DNA from: JAAYCB01 sp012744395
GTDB taxonomy: Bacteria; Planctomycetota; Planctomycetia; Pirellulales; Thermoguttaceae
NCBI GenBank assembly: GCA_028703175.1
Contig: JAQVNJ010000167.1
Location: 1-11,318, forward strand
Direction: 5' to 3'
Length of the DNA: 11,318 bases
Shown: positions 1 to 6,600 of the stretch, one piece after another
Numbering within the stretch: position 1 is the stretch's first letter
How the letters are laid out: each line of letters starts with the position of its first letter
Made by a program: the position numbers and the translations under genes
Notes under the pieces: generated by a model
The model's input: the letters and a program-made list of their open reading frames with translations, nothing else
Told to the model about the DNA's origin: nothing
Database searches by the model: none

Positions 1-1
1 G

Positions 2-1678
2 GACAGCAGCGGCCTTTACGGTCCGCGCGTTGTCGTCCATGAGCAAACCGGTGACGGGCTGCCCTATCCGCCGGGCTTTGCCAACCTCGTCGTCTGCGAA
101 TCGCTGCTGGAGACGGGTCAATTGCCGGCGTCCGCCGACGAAGTGGCAAAGGTGCTTCGCCCCTGCGGCGGGCTCGTTGTGCTCGTGGCGCGTGGCGAGC
201 AAGTGACGGCCGCCGAGTTGAAAGTATGGGGGGAAGGGCGGCTGCCCGATTGGCGCGTGGTCGAGCGAGAGGATTGGCTCGTCGGCGTCGGCAGGAGAGA
301 TGCTCTGCCCGGCAGCGGCGAGTGGACGCATACCTATGCGGACCCCGCCAATACTTCGTGCAGCGGCGATCGCCTGGTCGGCTCGCCTCCGCGCCTACAG
401 TGGTTCGGCGAGCCCGGGCCGCGACGCATGGTCGATCGCCATATCCGCAACGTGCCGCCGCTGTACAAGGACGGGCGGCTGTTTATACCCGGCGACCAGG
501 TCGTATTCGCCGTGGATGCCTACAATGGCATTCCGCTTTGGAATGCCGAAGTGCCGAACTCCCGACGATTGGGCGTCTTCCTGGATACGAGCAATCTCGT
601 GGTCGACAGTCGGGCGCTATACGTTGTCGCCGGCCGGGAGTGCCGCCTGTTCGACGTGCGCGCGGGTCAACCGCTGGGCAGCTACCAAGCGCCGCCGGCG
701 GCGGACGGCCAGGCGACCGAATGGGGGTATCTTGCACGCACCGCCGACCTGGTGCTTGGAAGCATCCGGCGCGAGGGGACGACCTACCGGCAGATCACCC
801 GCGAAGCCGAGCTGGACGAAGAGCCCGTCTGGTATCCGAACATGCAGCTTGCCACGAGCGATTCGCTGTTTGCCTTGGACCACTCCGGCGGCACGACGCG
901 CTGGACGTATCGTTCCGGCCGCGTGATCGACACGACTCTCACGGTCGCCGGCAATCGGCTCTTCTTCCTGGAAAACGACGCCGCCACATCCAGCACCTCG
1001 GGTCGGGTGGCCATGCGGGAAATTGTCCAAAGCGGCCAGACGTTCCTCGTGGCCCTGGATCTTGGCACGGGAGAGGCCGTCTTCCGGAAACCGATCGATG
1101 TGCGCAGCTTTCAACAGCCGACGTATCTCAGCTCTTCCGCGGGCGTGTTGCTGTTGAGCGGCTGCCGAATCGCCGGCGGCGAACACATCACGGCAAGCGG
1201 GTCCGCGGCGCTGCGGCAGCAGCGCGGAGGCGAATCGATCCACTACTGTCTTCAAGCGTTCGACGCCGCCACGGGGAACCCACTCTGGCAGGCCGAGCAT
1301 CCCACGAAGCTCGAGGTTCGCGGCGGCCACGGCGAGTACAACCAGCATCCCAACCTGCTGGGCGGCACGGCCTATGTATGGCCGTACGCCTACGATCTGC
1401 GGACGGGGAAACGGCACGAAGACTGGACATTCGATCGCCACGGGCACGGCTGCGGACTCGTCTCGGCGTCGGCCGACTGCCTGTTCTGGCGGGGGAATAA
1501 CCCGTGGATGCGCGATCTGCGGCAAGGCGGCGCGGCCGTGCGACTCAATCAAGTCACAAGGCCGGGATGTTTCATCAATATGATTCCCGCCGGAGGTTTG
1601 ATCATGATCCCGGAAGCCAGTTCCGGATGTGTCTGCGGCTATCCGATGCAGACCTCGATGGCGTTCGGCTCTTGGTGA
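2..1678 (+). CDS. Methyltransferase-like / PQQ-type beta-propeller chimeric protein (3' part)
   Basis: The reading frame is open from the first complete codon at base 2, so the gene begins upstream; 558 residues lie in the window, ending at TGA 1676-1678. Residues about 1-105 look like the end of a class I SAM-dependent methyltransferase fold: LPYPPGFANLVVCES at 20-34 resembles the 'LPYpd..aNLVV' strand after motif I, and VLRPCGGLVVL follows. From about residue 107 (EWTHTYADPANTSCSGD) the protein becomes a PQQ-type beta-propeller with recurring D-x-x-x-G-x-x-L-W/F blades (AVDAYNGIPLW, AFDAATGNPLW, ALDLGTGEAVF). The C-terminus has the Cys-rich end SSGCVCGYPMQTS. Proteins with this architecture are known from planctomycetes as large secreted or envelope-associated proteins of unknown function; whether the methyltransferase part is active cannot be judged because the SAM-binding part is off the window. 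No co-transcribed neighbour is seen: 533 bases separate it from the next gene. Confidence 0.85.
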   Translation, partial: DSSGLYGPRVVVHEQTGDGLPYPPGFANLVVCESLLETGQLPASADEVAKVLRPCGGLVVLVARGEQVTAAELKVWGEGRLPDWRVVEREDWLVGVGRRDALPGSGEWTHTYADPANTSCSGDRLVGSPPRLQWFGEPGPRRMVDRHIRNVPPLYKDGRLFIPGDQVVFAVDAYNGIPLWNAEVPNSRRLGVFLDTSNLVVDSRALYVVAGRECRLFDVRAGQPLGSYQAPPAADGQATEWGYLARTADLVLGSIRREGTTYRQITREAELDEEPVWYPNMQLATSDSLFALDHSGGTTRWTYRSGRVIDTTLTVAGNRLFFLENDAATSSTSGRVAMREIVQSGQTFLVALDLGTGEAVFRKPIDVRSFQQPTYLSSSAGVLLLSGCRIAGGEHITASGSAALRQQRGGESIHYCLQAFDAATGNPLWQAEHPTKLEVRGGHGEYNQHPNLLGGTAYVWPYAYDLRTGKRHEDWTFDRHGHGCGLVSASADCLFWRGNNPWMRDLRQGGAAVRLNQVTRPGCFINMIPAGGLIMIPEASSGCVCGYPMQTSMAFGSW

Positions 1679-2211
1679 AAAATGAGGCGCCCTGCGAGCT
1701 TGGGGCGACCGGAGTCGCCATGCTGCCGCCTCCCGTTCCCTCCCCTCCTTGCGGTTCTGCGTGCGCAATTGCCAGACGAACGATCCGTCTTCCTGCCGGC
1801 GACGAAAGATCAGTCCGCTTGCCCGACCCGCCCGGTTGCCGACGATTTGGGCGTTGCATACCCTTTTGCACGGCTTGATTCTCTGGGCGGCCCCCTGGCC
1901 GCTCCCCCTGCCAAGGGACGCCCGGCAGGCAACCCCTTGAGACATCCTGCCGCCTTGGTGGGAGTTGAGCATGCCCCTACATGCAAGCCATTTCATCCCC
2001 ACACAGGTGCTGCTCCCAACCTCTGCGGCGGGGCACGAAGCGCGGCAACCAGCCGTGCCTCGTCTTTGACACGCACGCCGCAGAGTCGGAAATGGCCACT
2101 TAGCGAGGGTTGACACGGTCGATTTGCGTTGTTTCACTTAAGACACCCTGGTTACATCCTTGCGAGGATTTTTGGCGACACAGACCCTCCCCAAACCAGT
2201 AGAGGTCTGCC
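1679..2211. other. Intergenic stretch, no gene recognised
   Basis: Translations of this stretch on both strands are arginine/proline-rich and lack any family pattern. A short perfect hairpin (GGCGAC, loop CGGA, GTCGCC at 1704-1719) lies 26 bases after the propeller gene; without a following T-run it is only a weak terminator candidate. A TTGACA at 2110-2115 could be a -35 box for the sigma factor gene, but the matching -10 position (TTCACT near 2133) is poor. Confidence 0.4.
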
Positions 2212-3039
2212 ATGCCTTTGAGTGTCGAGTCGGCGGGACAAGGCGCGACTGCGCCAAGATGCTTCGCGACGGGCACAGGACCGGGGTGCAGCGGGCGGAC
2301 TCCAGAAGTCCACGAATGCAGGCACGCAGCTGAATGCACGGCTTCGGCCGGGCCAAACGGATGCCGCGCAAATGAATCGCAGGCCGAGCCGCACGCCCGG
2401 CGCGAGGCGGATTCGCCGCCACTGGGCCACGCGTCATGTCGCGCCGATGATGCCTGCCTGCTGCGGCGTGTTCAGGCCTACTTGCGGCTGCCGCGGCACG
2501 TCCAGCTGTCGGGGTCGCCGCTCGATCGCTGCTGGAACGAATTCTATCGAAGACACGCCGGCTCGGTTCGCCGCATCCTGCGGACCACGGCGATGTCGCC
2601 GGCGGATCAGGCCGACTGCGCTCAAGAGGTCTGGGCCGAATTGATCGCCCTTCTGGCCGGCTCGACGCGTCCGGCGATCGATCTGCCGCGCCATTTTCGC
2701 GCCTGGCTCTGGACGTTCACGCGTCGCAAGGCCGCCCGGCTGCTCACCAGTCGCAGCAAGCTCCCCATCTTTCTGCCGGCGGCGGTGATCGACCAGATCG
2801 CAAGCCGCCGTGATTCGAATCCCTATCCGGCCCCGCGACAGCAGGAGGACGCGCAGCGGGTCCGCCGCATTCTGGCCCTCTGCCGGCGCCATGCGTCCGA
2901 GACGACCTACCAGGCCTTTTGTCTCCGCTGGATCGCGGGTCTGGACACGCGCCAGATCGCCGAAAACCTTGAACTTTCGTCTGACCAAGTCCGCTGGCGG
3001 CAAAAGCGGATTATGCGCAAGCTGCGCAAAATGCTTTGA
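2212..3039 (+). CDS. RNA polymerase sigma factor, sigma-70/ECF-like
   Basis: 275 residues. Region 2 covers about 105-178: WNEFYRRHAGSVRRIL, then SPADQADCAQEVWAELI (the pattern with which ECF factors bind core RNA polymerase) and FRAWLWTFTRRKAAR for -10 recognition. Region 4, a helix-turn-helix for the -35 element, covers about 215-273 with FCLRWIAGLDTRQIAENLEL followed by a basic tail ending RKLRKML. The organisation matches the short sigma factors expanded in planctomycetes. The ATG at 2212 has only a modest upstream AGAGG. Residues 1-82 are Cys/Gly/Ala-rich and resemble no sigma region, so a later non-ATG start is possible; no other in-frame ATG precedes region 2. No anti-sigma factor or obvious target is adjacent, so the regulon is unknown. 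Confident as a sigma factor, less sure of the start. Confidence 0.75.
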   Translation: MPLSVESAGQGATAPRCFATGTGPGCSGRTPEVHECRHAAECTASAGPNGCRANESQAEPHARREADSPPLGHASCRADDACLLRRVQAYLRLPRHVQLSGSPLDRCWNEFYRRHAGSVRRILRTTAMSPADQADCAQEVWAELIALLAGSTRPAIDLPRHFRAWLWTFTRRKAARLLTSRSKLPIFLPAAVIDQIASRRDSNPYPAPRQQEDAQRVRRILALCRRHASETTYQAFCLRWIAGLDTRQIAENLELSSDQVRWRQKRIMRKLRKML

Positions 3040-3649
3040 AGTAGGAAGTTGAAATGCAGAAATCGCCCAATGGGCCACACAAGGGTCGCCTCGCGGACCG
3101 CCGCGCGGCGAACTTTCTGTTCGCGCATTGAAGATAGCCAATCGCCTCTGCAAAAGCGCTATGCCGGAGGGGCGAGAATTCCAGAAAACCCCGTGAATTT
3201 GCGACGAACGCGCGCCCCAATTCGACTCTTCGTTGACACTAAACTATGGAGTAGAGTATCTCTGCTCCATGTCGAGTCACTGAAGCAAGTTGTGCCGTGG
3301 ATGGTCCAAAGACGGACGTGGAGATCGCGCCTACGTGGTGTGTTTTCGCGGTGCGCGACACTGATCTTGTCTGTGGGCGACGAGGCATCGCACCATCGCT
3401 CCTGAGCGAGTCCCTGCTGAACGTAGGTGGCCTGCAACAGTTGGGATGAGATTGTGCCGGGTTTGATTTGGCTAGCCATCGGGCGTTGCACACAAGTTCA
3501 CCAGAGTATCATCCGCGAATTGCAGGTTTTCCGGAACCTGTTCCCACGGGGGCGGGGTGTTCAGGCAGGTCTTTCCCGGTCGTCGGCATATGTTCACGAT
3601 TTGCGTACGCACGCTATGCGTTTCTTAACATGGCAAAGGAGGTTTGGTC
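3040..3649. other. Long intergenic region upstream of the DUF1559 gene
   Basis: About 600 bases without a recognisable protein on either strand; the short frames that open here share no family pattern. GC content is visibly lower than in the neighbouring sigma gene. The stretch contains a TTGACA box with a dyad (3233-3270, listed separately) and, just before the DUF1559 gene, a strong ribosome binding site AAAGGAGG at 3635-3642. If the TTGACA box drives that gene, its leader would be roughly 380 bases long. Confidence 0.4.
3233..3270 (+). promoter_or_regulatory. TTGACA box followed by a long dyad (promoter/operator candidate)
   Basis: TTGACA at 3233-3238 is a perfect -35 hexamer. Seven bases further begins an inverted repeat: ATGGAGTAGAG (3246-3256), loop TAT, CTCTGCTCCAT (3260-3270), complementary at 10 of 11 positions with the remaining pair a T/G wobble. 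The best -10 at 17-18 bases spacing (TATCTC, 3257-3262) is poor but falls in the dyad centre, so a repressor bound there would cover it. It could instead be an RNA hairpin at the start of a transcript. The regulator is not recognised. Confidence 0.35.
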
Positions 3650-4618
3650 ATGTGTCGCATCCCTGTTTTGGCACGAAAGTCGTCTGCCTTTACCTTGGTT
3701 GAACTGTTGGTGGTAATTGCGATCATTGGCATTCTGATTGCTTTGTTGTTGCCGGCCGTCCAGGCGGCGCGGGAAGCAGCAAGACGTTCGCAGTGCTCAA
3801 ACAATTTGAAGCAGATCGGCTTAGCCATGCACAACTACCACGATACGCTCAAGTCGTTCCCGTCTGGCATGATCAACGGCAGGAGTCTGACCGACGTGAC
3901 CGCAACAGGCTGGGCCTGGGGAGCTCTCCTGCTGCCGTTTGCGGAACAGGGCAGTCTCCACGACAAGTTGGTTGTCAAACACCGGGTTGACGAGACAAAC
4001 GCGACGATGCTCGGGCTTTTGCGTACCGTGATTCCCGGCTATCTCTGCCCTTCCGATACGCACTCCGATCCATCACAAAATGACCACATCAGCAGCATGG
4101 TGCAAATCACTGGCACATCAACCACTGCGATTGGGCTCTCGAATTACGTGGCAGTGGCAGGATCGTTGATCTCGTTGGATCGTAGTAGCTCGGGCATTTT
4201 TAACCACAACGGCATGTTTTTCAGCAACAGTTCCATCCGCATGCGACACATCGTCGACGGGACCTCGAATACATGCATGGTGACGGAGCGAGACTCGAAT
4301 AAGAGCAAAACCGGGGACGGCAATCACATGGGTGGCAACTGGGCGGCCACGACGAGCCCTCCCGGTGTCGACAGCGAGAACTGGAACCATACGAACTACG
4401 ATGCTTACCAGACGCTGGTGTGTTTCCGTGCCACGTATGGTAGTCTCAATGGAACCGGCGTCCGCGATGATCGCAGAGCTCCTGCAAGCCGCCACCCGGG
4501 AGGTCTGCACTTCCTGCTGGCCGACGGTTCGGTCCGGTTCATCTCTGAGACTTTAGACGCGCAAACCTACTACAATCTCGGCAGCCGCAATGACGGGGAA
4601 GTGCTGGGCGAGTTCTGA
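3650..4618 (+). CDS. DUF1559 domain protein with type IV pilin-like N-terminus
   Basis: 322 residues. The ATG at 3650 follows AAAGGAGG with 7 bases spacing, which favours it over the in-frame TTG at 3644. The N-terminus is a class III prepilin signal: a short basic leader, then FTLVELLVVIAIIGILIALL from residue 14 with Glu18 at mature position +5, continuing into AVQAAREAARRSQCSNNLKQIGLA. The residue before the predicted cleavage site is Ala13 instead of the usual Gly. The central part is the DUF1559 (SBP_bac_10-like) domain with LCPSD and LSNYVAVAG segments; the C-terminus has the family's H-X9-DG motif (RHPGGLHFLLADGSVRF) and ends NDGEVLGEF. Planctomycetes carry many such proteins; they are thought to be exported and membrane-anchored, with unknown function. 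The gene stands alone, convergent with a lipoprotein gene. Confidence 0.93.
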   Translation: MCRIPVLARKSSAFTLVELLVVIAIIGILIALLLPAVQAAREAARRSQCSNNLKQIGLAMHNYHDTLKSFPSGMINGRSLTDVTATGWAWGALLLPFAEQGSLHDKLVVKHRVDETNATMLGLLRTVIPGYLCPSDTHSDPSQNDHISSMVQITGTSTTAIGLSNYVAVAGSLISLDRSSSGIFNHNGMFFSNSSIRMRHIVDGTSNTCMVTERDSNKSKTGDGNHMGGNWAATTSPPGVDSENWNHTNYDAYQTLVCFRATYGSLNGTGVRDDRRAPASRHPGGLHFLLADGSVRFISETLDAQTYYNLGSRNDGEVLGEF

Positions 4619-4675
4619 TCCCCGGGCCAAGCGGAGAACGGAGGTCGTCGTGGGCCCAGATGCTCGCCGGGGGAT
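4618..4675. terminator. Weak inverted repeat between convergent genes
   Basis: ATCCCCGG at 4618-4625 pairs with CCGGGGGAT at 4667-4675 (one extra G), enclosing about 40 bases that include GGGCC/GGCCC complementarity. It lies between the stops of two convergent genes, where a bidirectional terminator would be expected, but there is no T-run on either side. Confidence 0.2.
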
Positions 4676-4689
4676 GCTGTCTCCAGGAG

Positions 4690-5025
4690 TCAGTAGATGT
4701 CAACGCTCTTGATGCCCTTGAGATTTGACAATTGAGTGCGGATTTCTTCCGCGGGGACCTCCTCGGAGAAATTCAGTTGAATGATCACGAAAGCCCCAAG
4801 CTCTCCGTGCTCAAGTTCGTAATGGGTCATTTCAAACTCGTGGGAAAGATGGTCCTGAATGGACTGCTTCAGCGAGGCTTCGTCGGTGGTTTTCGCGATG
4901 CGGAGGTTTTCAAACTGGAGCTTAAACGAATGAACTTTCGGATTGCTTACGTCTCCGCCGCAACCGATCAGCAATGTTGAAAGAACAAGACACACAAGCA
5001 AGGCTGGAATTCGGTCGACACGCAT
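4690..5025 (-). CDS. Small putative lipoprotein, unknown function
   Basis: 111 residues. The ATG at 5025 is preferred to the upstream in-frame start at 5052 because a GGGAGGG ribosome binding site lies at 5034-5040, about 9 bases upstream, and because it yields a clean lipoprotein signal: basic MRVDR, hydrophobic IPALLVCLVLSTLLI, lipobox LIGC with Cys22, then GGD. The mature part is about 90 residues with alternating strands and helices (VHSFKLQFENL, SLKQSIQDHLSHEF, GAFVIIQLNF, AEEIRTQLSNLKGIKSVDIY), compatible with a small ferredoxin-like alpha/beta domain; the ending resembles the last helix-strand of such folds, but no family is recognised. It is convergent with the DUF1559 gene. Planctomycete DUF1559 genes often have a small lipoprotein nearby, usually in the same direction, so a functional link is only a guess. 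Confidence 0.7.
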   Translation of the reverse strand: MRVDRIPALLVCLVLSTLLIGCGGDVSNPKVHSFKLQFENLRIAKTTDEASLKQSIQDHLSHEFEMTHYELEHGELGAFVIIQLNFSEEVPAEEIRTQLSNLKGIKSVDIY

Positions 5026-5144
5026 TAGATCTACCCTCCCGTAGCAGGACAAGCGAAACGGTCGTGCCTCTCCAATGTATCAGATGGCGTCGCTGAAAGA
5101 CATGCGAAGTCGGACATATCGGTCGATTTGCGGAAAAAGGCGCG

Positions 5145-5255
5145 CTCACCCAGATATCGGCGAAGGGCTTTGCGACTGGTATTCGGGGTCTTGGCAATCC
5201 GGCGTTTGGACATGCCCTGCGAATGTTAAGTCGTGATGGCGTGCACGTTGTCGAT
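5145..5255 (-). pseudogene. Remnant of an IS21-family IstA-like transposase N-terminus
   Basis: On the - strand, codons from 5255 to 5145 read IDNVHAITT-stop-HSQGMSKRRIAK, continuing TPNTSRKALRRYLGE. This matches the helix-turn-helix start of IstA-type transposases ('..i..L...G.S.R.IAr.L..sRkTVr.YL'), with a TAA where a Leu-like residue is expected. Nothing after the motif resembles the DDE catalytic domain, and no terminal repeats or IstB gene are visible. The fragment is short, so the assignment rests on one motif; another helix-turn-helix protein is possible. It appears to be dead DNA left by an old insertion. Confidence 0.4.
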
Positions 5256-5467
5256 TGCCGGTCAGTGTGCCATGAACCGCCTCGTTTCCCTAATGGTTCC
5301 CGAAAAACCACTCATCGGAGCAGATCATTCCTTCCCCGCCCAACTGGTATCCTTTCAAGCGTCGATCACTGGTACCGTTTCAGCGGCCGCTGACATAAGT
5401 TCCTGGGATGTTACTATTTATGGCTTTGCGACCTCTGTGCACGCCCTTTCGAGAACTGTTTGTGACG
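5256..5467. other. Non-coding stretch between two pseudogene remnants
   Basis: No gene, repeat or regulatory site recognised. The composition is less GC-rich than nrdG or nrdD, and frames translate to sequence without a family pattern. It is probably degraded coding or insertion debris. Confidence 0.4.
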
Positions 5468-5812
5468 CATAATAGTATCACACTTGAAAGCCTAGTTCAA
5501 CCACGAGGGTCTTTCCAGGGTGATCCCAATCGGCGACGGACGTTTCCGGAGTTGGCGACCGGGCCGGACGATCCCGTTGCGATCACCGGCCCGAACGGTG
5601 TCGGCAAGGGCGCGCGGATGCGGCAGATCCTTGCGGAGGTCGACCTAGCGGACGAAAGACGGCTTCATGTGCCGCGAAGACTTGATGCTTCGCAGTCTCG
5701 CAAGATCGTCACCGCGGCATGGGCGCTTACGGCATCGTGAACTCGGCCAGTTGATGGGCGCCATCATCAGCCTGTGCGGCCGTCGCCACCTCGTGGCCCA
5801 TCGCCACATCCG
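5468..5812 (+). pseudogene. Frameshifted fragment of an ABC-F ATPase (second nucleotide-binding domain)
   Basis: Frame starting near 5468 gives TLESLVQPRGSF, then FPELATGPDDPVAITGPNGV at 5543-5602, continuing GKGARMRQILAEVDL and LDASQSRKIVTAAWALTAS up to a TGA at 5738-5740. The homology continues in another frame from 5736 as RELGQLMGAIISLCGRRHLV. Together they match the start of the second ABC domain of ABC-F proteins ('FPEL.I.P.DRIALTGPNGVGKSTLL.. ...VP QEIDA..SR.I.... LG.LM..IS.LGSRP..LL'). Defects seen: Walker A GKS/T changed to GKGA, one frameshift near 5735, no first domain, and no signature motif, Walker B or H-loop after 5812, where the nrdG stop codon begins. ABC-F proteins act on ribosomes, but this piece cannot be functional. 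Confidence 0.6.
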
Positions 5813-5813
5813 T

Positions 5814-6512
5814 TCAACAGCGCACCTCGACATTGGCGACGAATCGTTCAGCGACCCGTTTGAATCGGTGAAGCTGCTCCGCAGCGGTTGGGGCATACTC
5901 GCGAAACGCCGGCTTGAAGACCTCCTCCGAGCGAAAGGCCTGAAGAACGTATCGGGACGCTCCTGCACAGAAACGGGAAATTTCTTCGATCGTGCTTTCA
6001 TCGTGAAAACGGGGGATCACCGTGGTGCGGAATTCATCCGCGACGTGGGAGGACAACAACAAGTCTCGGCTTGCCACGAGAACAGCGGGGTCCACAGCGA
6101 CGCCGGCCAGCCTGGCGTAGCGCTGCGGATCGTCCTTGACGTCCATTGCAAGGTAGTCCAGCAGCCCCCGCTCCAGGGCCTCGCGGAGAACATGAGGATT
6201 GGTTCCGTTCGTGTCGAGTTTCACCAGCAGTCCGAGGTTCTTGATGCGATTGAGGAACGGGATCAGGTCTGGCTGAAGCGTCGGCTCGCCGCCGGAGATG
6301 ACCAGGCCATCGAGCACGCGGCGCCGCGTCTTCAAGAAGTCGAGCACCTGGGATTCCGTTGGCCTCTCAGAGCGCACGGAGGGGTGCAGGTCGATCAGTT
6401 GCGGATTGTGGCAGTAGCCGCAGCGCAGGTTGCACCCCTGGGTGAACACAACGCACGCCACCCGGCCCGGGAAGTCGACGAGCGTCAGGGGCAGAAAACC
6501 ACCGAAGAGCAT
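5814..6512 (-). CDS. nrdG: Anaerobic ribonucleoside-triphosphate reductase activating protein (radical SAM)
   Basis: 232 residues. A radical SAM enzyme that uses a [4Fe-4S] cluster and S-adenosylmethionine to make the glycyl radical on NrdD, switching on oxygen-free deoxyribonucleotide synthesis in the cytoplasm. The cluster motif CxxxCxxC is C27-C31-C34 (GCNLRCGYCHNP), followed by the SAM-binding ISGGEPTLQ at 72-80 and KLDTNG at 98-103. The start FGGFLPLTLVDFPGRVACVV is typical of NrdG variants paired with the long bacterial NrdD. The gene lies 88 bases downstream of nrdD on the same strand. No good Shine-Dalgarno is seen; a short frame in the linker stops (TAA 6519-6521) just before the ATG, which would suit translational coupling. 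Its stop abuts the ABC-F remnant on the other strand. Expression probably follows the B12-riboswitch-controlled nrdD transcript. Confidence 0.95.
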   Translation of the reverse strand: MLFGGFLPLTLVDFPGRVACVVFTQGCNLRCGYCHNPQLIDLHPSVRSERPTESQVLDFLKTRRRVLDGLVISGGEPTLQPDLIPFLNRIKNLGLLVKLDTNGTNPHVLREALERGLLDYLAMDVKDDPQRYARLAGVAVDPAVLVASRDLLLSSHVADEFRTTVIPRFHDESTIEEISRFCAGASRYVLQAFRSEEVFKPAFREYAPTAAEQLHRFKRVAERFVANVEVRC

Positions 6513-6600
6513 GGGGTATTACATCCTGGGCAACGTCAGTTGGGCAACGTCCGTCCGGGTCGGCTTCGGCACTCTCTTCTCGATGTGTCCGGCTTGATGT

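Noticed and set aside
617..2137. 506-codon open frame on the - strand opposite the propeller gene
   Set aside because: Antisense shadow produced by high GC; its translation is Arg/Gly/Ala-rich with no family pattern, while the + strand frame is clearly a propeller protein.
5233..5472. 79-codon + strand frame
   Set aside because: No ribosome binding site, no homology pattern, and it lies in a stretch flanked by decayed gene remnants.
6519..6600. Short frame between nrdD and nrdG, ending KPTRTDVAQLTLPRM
   Set aside because: It looks somewhat protein-like and stops just before the nrdG ATG, but it has no clear start or ribosome binding site and no known family; kept only as a possible coupling leader.
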